A stretch of 33,487 bases of DNA from the NCBI GenBank assembly GCA_022839105.1, contig JALHDH010000034.1, positions 1 to 33,487 on the forward strand, written 5' to 3'. The stretch is from a bacterium (GTDB taxonomy: Bacteria; Vulcanimicrobiota; Xenobia; Xenobiales; Xenobiaceae). This document shows, one piece after another, positions 14,515-23,600 of the stretch. The first letter of the stretch is position 1. Each line of letters starts with the position of its first letter. The notes beneath the pieces are model-generated. The model did no database searches. It had not been told where the DNA came from and worked only from the letters and a program-made list of their open reading frames with translations. Position numbers and translations under genes: made by a program.

Positions 14515-14632
14515 GGGAAGAGAATACCCCTCGGGTCGGGACGTGAATCCCCTGGAGGACCCACCCGGGGGCGGGGTCGGTGACTCCAACCCGGGCCCGG
14601 CATCCCATCCCCCACCCCGGAGTCGTGAAGCG

Positions 14633-15868
14633 ATGCTCTGGCTTGCCCAATCCGGTTCCCTGGACTTCTTCTGGGTGCAGGGGATGGAGACGGGAATGCC
14701 CCACCAGTTCATGTCCGGCAACCTCCCCTGGCTCTCGGGCGACAGGGTCGTCCAGGGGCTTGTGGCGGGGCTGGGCCTGCTGCTCCTGGCCTGGGTCCTC
14801 TCGCTTCACCTCAACAGGACCGCCAGCCGGAGGGGGCTCGGCGCCAGGAAGATCTCCTGCCTGAGAGCCCTGCTGCTGGTGGGTTTCTTCGTCGCCTGGG
14901 AGGCGGCCCTCTCCCTGCCCGGCCTGAGAGCGGATGGAATCTACCTGCCCGACCCCAAGGTCTTTTGGAAGGCCAACCCCCAGCATCATTCCCGAATCCA
15001 GGAGTCCGGCCCCGGGATCGCGGGCCTGGACCGCCACCTCCAGATCGGGATCTTCGACCAGGAACACGTGGGGGCCAAACCCCCAGGCATCTTCCGGATC
15101 GCCTTCATGGGGGATTCCCAGGTCATCTCCTCAGGCTTGGAGGCCTACGCGGGCAAATCGACCTATCCCAAGGTGCTCGAGACGAGCCTTCACGAGCTCG
15201 GGCTTGGAGGCCCCGAAGGCCAGCCGGTCCAGGTGATCAACGCGGGAATGTCCGGACACTCCTCCTGGCAAGGCCTCATGCTGGCGCGCTCGGAGGTTCT
15301 GCCCCTGGAGCCCGACCTGATGGTCCTGGCCTTCGGCTATCACGACTCCAACCAATCGCTCTCGAGCGACCGGGAGGTCCTCACCGACGATCCGCTGACC
15401 TGGCGGGTCCGGACCCTGATGTACCGGAGCCGCCTCTGTTTGCTGCTGCGAACCGCCATCCTTCGCTTCCAGGCCTTCCGCAACGACCGGACCCCCCCCG
15501 AGAGACTCGAGCCCCGCGTCAGTCCCCAGGAATTCGCCGAGAATCTGCGCGCCTTCGCCGACCTGGGGCAACGGCATGCCTTCCGCGTCGTCTTCCTGCT
15601 GGAACCCTTCGCCCACCCGAGCACGACGCTCAACGTGGCCCGACATCGGCTGGCCTTGCTGGAGGTGGCCCGGGATCTGGGGGTCGAGGTCCTGGATGTC
15701 CACGCCGCCTTCGAGAGGCTGGACCCCGATCTCAAGGCGACGTTCTTCCAGGATCAGATCCACCTGACCGCGGCGGGTCACGCCCGCATGGCCGAAATGG
15801 TCCTGGAGGGCCTGCTTGAAGCGGGGATCCTGACCCCGCGCGGCCGCGAGTCGACGAGTCGGCAATGA
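14633..15868 (+). CDS. Membrane-anchored SGNH/GDSL-like hydrolase, first paralog
   Basis: 411 residues. After a soluble N-terminus with GMPHQFMSGNLPWLS (about 21-35), two hydrophobic segments lie near 41-60 and 78-97, so the catalytic domain probably faces the periplasm. It then shows the SGNH blocks: FMGDSQVISSG (Ser162), NAGMSGHSSWQG (Gly in block II), GYHDSN at 235-240 (in the place of GxND) and the catalytic dyad Asp374/His377 in FFQDQIHLT. SGNH proteins of this kind are esterases or acyl-modifying enzymes of polysaccharides, often beside an MBOAT acyltransferase, but none is present here. The protein is strongly similar to the one encoded at 16940-18187, with the endonuclease-like gene between them. 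The start ATG has only a weak GGAG further upstream. Confidence 0.85.
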   Translation: MLWLAQSGSLDFFWVQGMETGMPHQFMSGNLPWLSGDRVVQGLVAGLGLLLLAWVLSLHLNRTASRRGLGARKISCLRALLLVGFFVAWEAALSLPGLRADGIYLPDPKVFWKANPQHHSRIQESGPGIAGLDRHLQIGIFDQEHVGAKPPGIFRIAFMGDSQVISSGLEAYAGKSTYPKVLETSLHELGLGGPEGQPVQVINAGMSGHSSWQGLMLARSEVLPLEPDLMVLAFGYHDSNQSLSSDREVLTDDPLTWRVRTLMYRSRLCLLLRTAILRFQAFRNDRTPPERLEPRVSPQEFAENLRAFADLGQRHAFRVVFLLEPFAHPSTTLNVARHRLALLEVARDLGVEVLDVHAAFERLDPDLKATFFQDQIHLTAAGHARMAEMVLEGLLEAGILTPRGRESTSRQ

Positions 15869-15895
15869 TCCTGTCACTTTTCAGGGTGGAGTTCC

Positions 15896-15904
15896 TGCTA
15901 GAAT
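15896..15904 (+). promoter_or_regulatory. Extended -10 element upstream of the endonuclease-like gene
   Basis: TGCTAGAAT combines the extended -10 TG with a five-of-six TATAAT match. No good -35 is seen at 17 bases, as is common for extended -10 promoters. Transcription would start near 15911, which leaves room for the GGAGAAGG at 15930-15937 and supports the start at 15947. Confidence 0.45.
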
Positions 15905-15946
15905 CAAGGGGACATCAGGATGAGAGCCTGGAGAAGGCGGTGCGCG

Positions 15947-16834
15947 ATGGACAAGACCAGGGTGGTGATCGGGACCTATAACGTCGAGAACCTCTTCGCC
16001 AAGAAGGACCTCACCCCGGGCAGTCGGACCCGGCCCAAGAGCGAAGCCTCCCAGGCAGCGCTGGCCGAGAATTTGCGACAGGCGGACGCCGACATCGTGG
16101 CCCTGCAGGAGGTCTCCTCCCGGCAGACCCTGGAGAAGTTCCTCAAGGCCCAGGACCTGGCCGCCAGGTACCCTCACGTGGCGCACGTCCCGGGCAACAG
16201 CGAGCGGGGCATCAACGTGGCCATCCTCTCGAAGTATCCCTTCGAGACCATCGTCACCCACAAGGACTCCACCTTCCCGTTGGCCGACGGTTCGGGTCAG
16301 ACCCGCTTCAGCCGCGATTTCCTGCGCGCCGACGTCGATGTCGATGGGATCCCGGGTGCGGACGTCACGGTCTACACCACCCACTCGAAGTCCCGCCGCC
16401 CCTCGCCTCCCGGCGAGACCCCCGCCGACGTCCAGCGTCTGAGCGAAGCCAAGGCCATGCGGGAGATCGCCGAAAGGGAAATGCGTCCCTATCCCGGTCG
16501 CCTCTTCGTGGTCACGGGTGACCTGAACGACGGTCCGCAAGACCCTTCAGTCCAGGCGATCCTCAACCCCGCCCAGGGGGGAGAGCCCTGGCGCGACAGC
16601 CTGGACCACCTGCCCGCCGAAGATCGGAACACCTGGCCTTCAAGCCCGAAGCGCGCCGGCCCCCACTCGCCAGAACAGTTCGACCACATCCTCTACCCCG
16701 AATCCAAACACGGACAACTCGTGGATTCCAGGATCCACCACTACGACGAATCGGCCGACGGCAAGATGCGGAACGTCTCGGCCTTGGCCTCCGACCACCT
16801 GATGATCACCGCCGAGTTCGAAATCACCAGGTAG
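15947..16834 (+). CDS. Endonuclease/exonuclease/phosphatase family protein
   Basis: 295 residues from the ATG at 15947, with GGAGAAGG nine bases upstream. An in-frame ATG at 15920 would add nine basic residues. Family motifs are in order: IGTYNVENLF (metal-site Asn), IVALQEVSS (Glu), VVTGDLNDGPQD (Asp and Asn), EQFDHILYP and ASDHLMITAEF (the closing Asp-His pair). All catalytic residues of this DNase I-like fold are there. Members include nucleases, sphingomyelinases and phosphodiesterases, so the substrate cannot be told. No signal peptide is evident. It lies between the two SGNH paralogs, with its own promoter-like element, and is followed by a strong hairpin. Confidence 0.9.
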   Translation: MDKTRVVIGTYNVENLFAKKDLTPGSRTRPKSEASQAALAENLRQADADIVALQEVSSRQTLEKFLKAQDLAARYPHVAHVPGNSERGINVAILSKYPFETIVTHKDSTFPLADGSGQTRFSRDFLRADVDVDGIPGADVTVYTTHSKSRRPSPPGETPADVQRLSEAKAMREIAEREMRPYPGRLFVVTGDLNDGPQDPSVQAILNPAQGGEPWRDSLDHLPAEDRNTWPSSPKRAGPHSPEQFDHILYPESKHGQLVDSRIHHYDESADGKMRNVSALASDHLMITAEFEITR

Positions 16835-16855
16835 TCGCCTGGCGGCCGAGCGCAC

Positions 16856-16893
16856 CAAGGGCCCGCCCCTCCCCGGGGGGCACCGGGCCCTTG
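16856..16893 (+). terminator. Strong hairpin after the endonuclease-like gene
   Basis: CAAGGGCCCG (16856-16865) and CGGGCCCTTG (16884-16893) are perfect reverse complements. The 18-base loop itself has CCCC/GGGG complementarity, so the stem can extend. No T-run follows. Its place, about 20 bases after a stop and 46 bases before the next ATG, fits a terminator or RNA-stabilising structure. Confidence 0.5.
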
Positions 16894-16939
16894 CCAGCCT
16901 CTGATCGTCAAGCAGGAAGGCAATCCCCGGGAGTACGGC

Positions 16940-18187
16940 ATGCCCTGGCTGGCCCAACAAGATCTCTTTGAATGGTCCCTGGTCCAGGGCGCCGAGATGG
17001 GTCTGCCCCACCAGCTCATGTCGGGGAATATCCCCTTCCTGAGTCCGGATCGGGCCCAGTTGGGCCTGCTCCAGGGATTTGGCCTGCTGCTCCTGGCCTG
17101 GCTTGCCAGCCTGAAGGTCCGGCAGCTCTTCCGATCCAGGCGCCTTAGCCCTTCCCGAGCCCGACTGCTCGGCCTGCTCGTCTTCTTCGGCTTCTTCGTG
17201 GCCTGGGAGTTCGCCCTTCAATCCGCCCTGAACCGGGTCCAGGAAACCTATATTCCCGACCCCATCGCATTCTGGAAGGCCAACCCCGAGCTGGCCCTCG
17301 TCGCCAACGCCTCCAAGAAGGGGGCCGTCGGCCTGAATCGCTCAGCCCAGCCCGGCCTCTTCGATCAGGACCACACCGGCCCCAAGCCCGCGAACACCTT
17401 CCGGATCGCCTTCATGGGCGACTCCCAGGTCATCTCCAGCGGCCCCCACGTGTACGCGGGCCAGGACACCTACCCCAAGATCCTGGAATCGAGCCTGGCC
17501 GAATCAGGCCTGGAAGGCCCCCAAGGCCAGCAAGTCCAGGTGATCAACGCGGGGATGTCGGGGCACACCTCCTGGCAGGGACTGATGCTCCTGCGCTCGG
17601 AAGTGCTGCCGCTGGAGCCGGACGTCCTGGTCGAGGCCTTCGGCTACCACGACTCCAACGGAGCCCTCTCGCATGACCACGAGGTGCTGACCGACTCCTA
17701 CGCGCTCTGGAGAGCCCGGACGATCCTCTATCGGAGCCGGGTCTTCCTGCTCCTGAGGACCCTGATGCTGCGCCGCCAGGCGGACCTCAACGACGTGACC
17801 GCCGAAAGGGATCTGGTCCAGCGCGTTCCCCCCCCGCACTTCGAAAAGAACCTGCGGACCCTCCTGGACATGGGGGACCGGCACTCCTTCCGCGTCGTCT
17901 TCCTGCTCGAGCCCCTCCGGGACAGGCACGACTGGGAGCGCACCGCGAAGCACCTGGAGACGGCCAGGCGCCTGGCACTCGAGAAGAAGGTCCTCCTGAT
18001 CGACGGCTTTGATCGATTCGCCGGGATGGACGACGAGGAAAGAGCCGGCTACTTCGACGACTCGATCCACCTGAACCGGGCGGGACACCGGGTCCTGGCC
18101 GAACTGGTCCTCAAGGAACTGCTCGGAGCCGGGGTCCTGGCCCCAGGGACGCCAAAGTCCTCACAGGCTCCCTCAGGGAAGCCCTGA
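16940..18187 (+). CDS. Membrane-anchored SGNH/GDSL-like hydrolase, second paralog
   Basis: 415 residues from an ATG with GGGAG seven bases upstream. The layout is the same as the protein at 14633: GLPHQLMSGNIPFLS near 21-35, hydrophobic segments near 41-59 and 76-94, then FMGDSQVISSG (Ser162), NAGMSGHTSWQG, EAFGYHDSN and a closing YFDDSIHLN with the Asp/His dyad. The core from FRIAFMGD to GYHDSN is nearly the same in both copies, while the N- and C-terminal thirds have diverged, so this is an old tandem duplication retained with selection on the active site. The last 15 bases overlap the convergent small gene at 18173. A surface-polysaccharide esterase role is inferred. Confidence 0.85.
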   Translation: MPWLAQQDLFEWSLVQGAEMGLPHQLMSGNIPFLSPDRAQLGLLQGFGLLLLAWLASLKVRQLFRSRRLSPSRARLLGLLVFFGFFVAWEFALQSALNRVQETYIPDPIAFWKANPELALVANASKKGAVGLNRSAQPGLFDQDHTGPKPANTFRIAFMGDSQVISSGPHVYAGQDTYPKILESSLAESGLEGPQGQQVQVINAGMSGHTSWQGLMLLRSEVLPLEPDVLVEAFGYHDSNGALSHDHEVLTDSYALWRARTILYRSRVFLLLRTLMLRRQADLNDVTAERDLVQRVPPPHFEKNLRTLLDMGDRHSFRVVFLLEPLRDRHDWERTAKHLETARRLALEKKVLLIDGFDRFAGMDDEERAGYFDDSIHLNRAGHRVLAELVLKELLGAGVLAPGTPKSSQAPSGKP

Positions 18188-18550
18188 CTGGAAACCCCGA
18201 CGTTCCAGATCTTCGCGGGTGGCCCGCAGGCGGCCCCAGGACTCTTCCACCGCGACGATTCCCCGGCCGGTCAGCTCCAGACCCGCCTCAAGCCCCGAAT
18301 CCCCAGGATCGGCCAGCCTGGCCAGCCCGTCCCGAAGACAGACCAGGGCCGCCTGCCCCCTGTCCACCTCGGGGCGCAGGAACTCCTCGAGCTCTTCGGG
18401 GATCTCGATCTGTTCGAGGTCCTGCTGAAGGGCCTCAAGCGCCGAACTCCTCAAAAGCAGCGCCTCCTGGAAGGCGACCGGAGAGATCCGGCCGGTGCGG
18501 AGCTCGCCCAGAAGAGTCTCGAGCTCCTGTAGAAGACCCCACTCGCCCAT
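18173..18550 (-). CDS. Small helical protein downstream of pduT, unknown function
   Basis: 125 residues from an ATG with GGAGGT five bases upstream, a strong start. I do not recognise the family. The sequence is almost all helix-forming, Leu/Glu-rich and acidic (LLQELETLLGELRTGRIS, ALEALQQDLEQIEIPEELEE, VEESWGRLRATREDLERR), with heptad-like spacing that suggests a helical bundle or coiled coil. No cysteines suit a cluster beyond a single one. It begins 29 bases after the PduT-like stop, so it should be co-transcribed with pduS and pduT, which raises the possibility of a partner or adaptor for them. Its 3' end overlaps the convergent SGNH gene by 15 bases. Confidence 0.75.
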   Translation of the reverse strand: MGEWGLLQELETLLGELRTGRISPVAFQEALLLRSSALEALQQDLEQIEIPEELEEFLRPEVDRGQAALVCLRDGLARLADPGDSGLEAGLELTGRGIVAVEESWGRLRATREDLERRGFQSGLP

Positions 18551-18579
18551 GCCACCTCCAGGCCTCATCGAGCCTCGAC

Positions 18580-19131
18580 TCAGAGGACCTCGGCCAACAA
18601 CTCCTCGCGCGGATTGGGGATCACCACGCGGTTGACCAGGACGCCCTTGCGGGCGACCACCTCGGCCCCTGCCTCGATGGCGCTCTGGACCGCGGAGACG
18701 CCCCCGGTCAGGGTCACGAAGGCCTTGCCGCCCAAGGCCACGGCCAGGCGGATCTCCAACAACTGGACCGAGGCGGCCTTGACGGCGGCGTCGGCCCCCT
18801 CCAGGAGGGCGGCCACGGTGAAGGATTCCAGGATCCCCAAGGCCTCGAGCTGTCCACGCGAGCCCGTTCCGGCCAGGGCCGGGAAGACCTGTTCATGGAG
18901 GTTGGGGATCACGAAGCTGTCGATGACCGCCCCTCCACCGATGGCCTCGCCGGCCTGGACGCTGGCGGCCACCGCCGCGACGTTGCCCCGGACCAGGACC
19001 ATGTACTTCCCCGAGCAGATGGTGCGGCTGAGCACGAGCTCGACGTCCGCAGCCTTCAGCATGGCATCGGCCACCTCGAACCCGGCGGCGATGCTCGACA
19101 ACTCGATCAGTCCAACGCAGTTTCCCGCCAT
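18580..19131 (-). CDS. pduT: PduT-like double-BMC-domain shell protein with Fe-S cysteine
   Basis: 183 residues. Two bacterial microcompartment domains lie in tandem: residues 4-85 (CVGLIELSSIAAGFEVADAM ... DSFVIPNLHEQV) and 96-178 (ALGILESFTVAALLEGADAA ... VNRVVIPNPREEL). Cys39 in SRTICSGKYM aligns with the cysteine that, in Salmonella PduT, holds a [4Fe-4S] cluster at the centre of the pseudohexameric trimer. PduT is thought to pass electrons through the microcompartment shell. The gene follows the PduS-like gene by two bases, and PduS is the known partner of PduT, which supports the call. No other shell gene, signature enzyme or vertex protein is in the window. Confidence 0.92.
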   Translation of the reverse strand: MAGNCVGLIELSSIAAGFEVADAMLKAADVELVLSRTICSGKYMVLVRGNVAAVAASVQAGEAIGGGAVIDSFVIPNLHEQVFPALAGTGSRGQLEALGILESFTVAALLEGADAAVKAASVQLLEIRLAVALGGKAFVTLTGGVSAVQSAIEAGAEVVARKGVLVNRVVIPNPREELLAEVL

Positions 19132-19133
19132 CT

Positions 19134-20510
19134 CTAGCCCTCGATTTCCACTTCCCGATCGGTGACCCGACGGACCACCCCGGCGATGCTGGCGTGCAGA
19201 TCGACTCCCAACTCTCCGTCGGGAACCCGGGCCAGCGTCTCTCCAACGCCGACCCTGGCCCCCACCGAGACGACGGGGACCGCGGGAATCCCGACATTCT
19301 GGCGCAACGGAAGCCGCACCAGGCCGGGCTGGCCAGGCCGTTCGCGGAAGGGGGCCTCGCTCTCGAAGGCCTCCACGCCCAGCCGACGACGGAGCATCTG
19401 GGAGGGAACCCGCCGTCCCTCCTTCATGGGATGCACCTGCACAGGCTTCTCCTGGACGGACCGGATCCCCGCGGCCCGCAGATCGGCCTTGGCCTTGACG
19501 CAGGCCTCCTTGGGGTACAGCGACTCGGGACAGGAATACAACGTGCACAGACCGCACTCGCAACACAACGAGGCGGACTGGTTCCAGAGCTCCTTGCCCG
19601 TCGCCGTGAAGCCCAGGCTTCGCATGACCTTGTGGGGCTGCACGTCGTAGCCCAGCAGATACCGGGGGCAGAGCTCCGTGCAGTAGCTGCACTGATCACA
19701 CGCGGACTTCCCGATCCGCTGCTTGGAGTCCAGCGGCAGCCTGCGCCGGACGACCAGCTCGTGGTCCTCCGGCAGGACGATCAGGGCTCCCGTCGTCTTG
19801 ACCACGGGCTCTTCAAGGTCTTCTGCCAGCCGGCCCATCATCAGACCATTCAGGAAGACCGCCGTGTCTGACCGGGTCACCCCGCCGGCCCATTCCAGGA
19901 CCTGACGCAATGGCGTCCCCAGGGGAACCTTGAAGCATGAAGGTCGGGCCACGAGCCCGGTGACGGAGACGAACTTCTCGGTGACCGGCTGGCCTTGGGC
20001 CGCCTGGAAGACGTTGAGCAGGGTCTCGACGTTGTTGACCACGCAGCCCACCTGAAGAGGCAGGCCGGCCGGAGGAATCAGGCGACCGGTGGCCAGATGG
20101 ACCAGCTCGTACTCGTCTCCGGCGGGATAGAAATCGCCCATCGGGGTGATCTCGATCCCGGTCCCGTCCAGACGGGAGGAGATCGCCTCCAGGGCCTGGC
20201 GGTTCTTGGTCTTGATTCCGAAGAACCCGCGCTGCGCCCCGGTCAGAGCCATCATGATCCGCATGCCGCCCACCACCTGCGGCGCGAAGTGCTCCATCAC
20301 ATGCACGTCCTTGTGGACCAGGGGCTCGCATTCCGCCCCGTTGGCCAGCACGAACTCGACGCGCGAATCCGCCTTGACGGCCGTCGGGAAACCGGCGCCC
20401 CCAGCGCCCACGACGCCCATCCGGCGGAGATCGGGACCTGCCACGGCCATCACCTCGTCAGAGTGCTTCAGTCTGGCGTCCCGCCCCATGCGGAACGCGC
20501 CAGGGCGCAT
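19134..20510 (-). CDS. pduS: PduS-like RnfC-family flavin/Fe-S oxidoreductase
   Basis: 458 residues, close to the 451 of Salmonella PduS. MGVVGAGGAGFPTAVKA (31-47) is the N-terminal RnfC/NuoF-type FMN/NADH region, VLANGAECEPL follows, and an SLBB-like segment lies near 190-225. Two ferredoxin clusters follow: Cys271, 274, 277, 281 and Cys316, 319, 322, 327. The last 60 residues form a barrel-sandwich like RnfC's (GVDLHASIAGVVRRV). PduS reduces cob(III)alamin to regenerate the cofactor of diol dehydratase and binds PduT. Here no dehydratase or cobalamin gene is near, so the electron acceptor is open. The start at 20510 is tentative; it has only a weak ribosome binding site, and Met8 or Met21 could be used. 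Confidence 0.92.
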   Translation of the reverse strand: MRPGAFRMGRDARLKHSDEVMAVAGPDLRRMGVVGAGGAGFPTAVKADSRVEFVLANGAECEPLVHKDVHVMEHFAPQVVGGMRIMMALTGAQRGFFGIKTKNRQALEAISSRLDGTGIEITPMGDFYPAGDEYELVHLATGRLIPPAGLPLQVGCVVNNVETLLNVFQAAQGQPVTEKFVSVTGLVARPSCFKVPLGTPLRQVLEWAGGVTRSDTAVFLNGLMMGRLAEDLEEPVVKTTGALIVLPEDHELVVRRRLPLDSKQRIGKSACDQCSYCTELCPRYLLGYDVQPHKVMRSLGFTATGKELWNQSASLCCECGLCTLYSCPESLYPKEACVKAKADLRAAGIRSVQEKPVQVHPMKEGRRVPSQMLRRRLGVEAFESEAPFRERPGQPGLVRLPLRQNVGIPAVPVVSVGARVGVGETLARVPDGELGVDLHASIAGVVRRVTDREVEIEG

Positions 20511-20641
20511 TCTCGGCCTCGGTCAAGGGCACCTGCAATCCGGGCTGCCGAGAAACCGACGAGACCTTAACATGCCGGTTGTTGTGCGAGGCGAGGGCCC
20601 GATCTATCCTAAGGACGCATCCTTTTGTCGAGGTTGGTGCC

Positions 20642-23600
20642 GTGCAGATTCGACCCGACTTCTTCAGCATCCAGCAGAACCCGATCCGCCCGACGGCAAG
20701 CGCCGTCCCACAGGCGCCAAAGCTGGAGCCCCCGTCGGATCCCGTCGATCTCCGGGTCGGCGCTCGAGCTCCCCTGGCCGAGACGCCCCCGGGTGCCCCG
20801 CCCCCTCGTCCCTCCCGGATCGAGCCCCCCGACGCCACGGCGCCGGCCCCCCGAATCCTCCCCTCCTCTCCCGAGTTCCTGGTCCAGTTCGACTCCGAGG
20901 TCTCCTCCGCCGCGCCCCCGACTCCGGCGCGCCCTCCGGCGGGCACCGAGGCGGCTCCGCACCGCCACGCCTTCGAGTCCAGGCTCCCCGCCGAGACCCG
21001 CCAGGCCTGGTCCCAGACCTGGGCCTATGCCAGGGATCATGACTCCGAGGCGGTGGACCTCCCCTTCCCCTTCCCGGGCCGGGAAGGCCGGCTGGATCTG
21101 GGCGATGTCCCGGCCACCGTCCAGGGCCTCCAGGCCTTGGGAGCCCATGGGACCGCCCGAGGGGTCCTGGAGAACTGGCTGGACCTGGGCGAGCGCTTCT
21201 CGGCCCTGCCCGGCACCACGCGCCTGAATGAACTCGGACGTTCGGCCCCGCCGCGGCTCTCGTCGCTGCTCCTGGACGCCGCGCAGGAGCACCCCGACCC
21301 TCAGTTCCTCTCGCGTTCCTACGCCGTCGTGGCGGGGGACCACCGCAATACCTGGAGCGATCGCTACTTCCACCTGACCCCCACGGGACTGGCCCGCTAT
21401 ACCGACGTCGACTATTCCCATGAGGCCACCCTGATCGAATCCGGCGGGGTCAAGAACACCGCCCGCTTCGAGGGCGACCCGGGCTCGTGGAACGCCGTGG
21501 ACCTGAATGCCTGGCTGTATCGGACCGAGAAGGACCTCGAGACCATGGCCCGATCGCTGGCCGAACGCAGCTCGGGGGCAGAGGCCACCGAGTTCGCAGA
21601 GCAGGCCGAAAACTGGGGACTCCAGGCGGCCGAACGCAAGGAGAGGATCCTGGACACCCTCTGGGACGCGGAATCCGGCATGTTCCTGGACTGGAACTAC
21701 CAGGAGAAGCGCTTCTCGGAAGTTCCCACCCTGGCCTCCTACAGCGTCCTGACGGCCGGGGTCCTGGACCCGTCGGTTCCCCGCGAGCGGGACATGATCG
21801 ACTCCATGGTGGGGCAGCTCGCGAAGTTCCGCCCGGAGCCCGGCGGAATTCCGGCGTGGAACATGCCGGGTGCCGGTCCCCAGGAGGCGGCCGACGCCAC
21901 GGATCTTCTGACCGTGATCCAGGGCCTGGAGCGCGTCGGGCGCGCCCAAGAGGCAGAAGGACTCAGGCAGGCCACCCTGGAGGAGCGCCAGGGCCGCCCG
22001 CCCCAGGCCGATGTTCGGGAACTGGGAGCCCTGGCCGCGCTGAGGGCCGGGCCCCAGGCCGCCCCCCCCGCTCCCGAGGAGCCCGTCGGCGACCTTTCCG
22101 AGTGGATGTCTCCCGAAGGCCGGGCCCGCCTCCTGGATCTGGGCGGCGAGGGCAGCGCCGCGCGTCCGTCTGAAGCCGGCGTCCTGGACCGGCGCCTTCG
22201 CCAGCTCCATCCCAGCATGCTCGAGCCCGAGGTGGCCCGCAACCTGCGCGAGCGGAACCTCTTCCCCCTCTTCTACGGGATCGGCCAGAACCCCGACGGA
22301 GGCTGGTCCGCCGGCATCCAGAGCCCGGTGGGCCCAGGGCGCCCGCTGGGAGCCGAAGAGCCGGTCCGGCTGGGGCCGGTCCGATTCCAGGCCGGCGTCG
22401 GAGGAGCCCGGCTCCACGCTGCGACCGACGGCGCCGTGGTCCTGCGAGCCGGTGGGGTCGACCTGCCGATCGCCCTCTCGGGCGAGAAGGTGATCCTGGG
22501 AGACCGGGCCTATGACCTGTCCGGGCTGCCCCGGGACGCCTCCGGCTCGCCGGTCCTGGATCTTCCGCGGGGGCTCCTGGGAGACTTCTCCCAGGCCGGC
22601 GGCAACCCCACCCTGGAGAGATTCTACGACGTGAACCGGAGCTGGTTGGAGGCCCTCCCGGCCTCCCCACCGGCGAGTTCCGTCGGCGAGCTGCCCGGAC
22701 GCCCTGGCTGGAAGGCCCTCAACGACCTGGTGGAAGGCAACTGGCCGGACCTGACCTTCCCTCCCAGCGTGGTGGCCAAGGAGACCAACGTCCAGTACTT
22801 CCACCCCGCTGCGGTCCCCAGCGTGGGGATCTTCAAGACCCAGTTCAACTGGGACAGCTACTTCATGGCCCGGGGCATGAACCTGCAGGGTCAGGGCACG
22901 ACGGTGGTCGGCATGGCCGACAACCTGCTGTACCTTCTGAAGACCACGGGGCGCGTGCCCAACGCCGCGCGCTCGGTCTACCTCAACAAATCCCAGCCCC
23001 CGATCCTGCCCATGCTGGTCCGCGAGGCGGCCCCCGTCCGCGAAGCCCTGGAGGGCCGTGAATCGACCGATCGGTGGCTCTCCGAAGCCCACGACCTCAT
23101 GGCCCGGGACTACGACGGGTTCTGGTGTCGGGTCGGGCCCAGCGAGCGCGGCATCGACCAGATCGAGGGGCACAAGGTGCGCCTGGCCCGCTATGGTGGC
23201 GACAACTCGAAGTTCGCCATGGACGAGTCGGGCTTCGACACCACCTCGCGCTTCGAAGGCCGGGCCCTGGACGTGGTGGCCGTGGAGCTGAACTCCTTCC
23301 TGTGGCAGTACGCCCGCGAGATGGAGGACACGGCCCTGACCCTGGCCGAGCACGCCCGCGAGAAGGGGGACGTGCAGGCCGTCGGCACCTGGACCGCCAA
23401 GGCCGCGCGCTGGCAGGCTGAGGCCGCCACCCGCAAGGCCGATCTGATCCGCTGGTGCTGGGACGAAGAGGACGGAATGTTCCGGGACCGCATCTTCCAG
23501 GGCGAGGGGCAGGGCCTGATGAAGAGCCAGGACTCGCTGGCTCCCACGGTGGCTCCGATCTGGGTCGGCATGCTGGACCCCAGGGATCCCAAGGAGGCCC

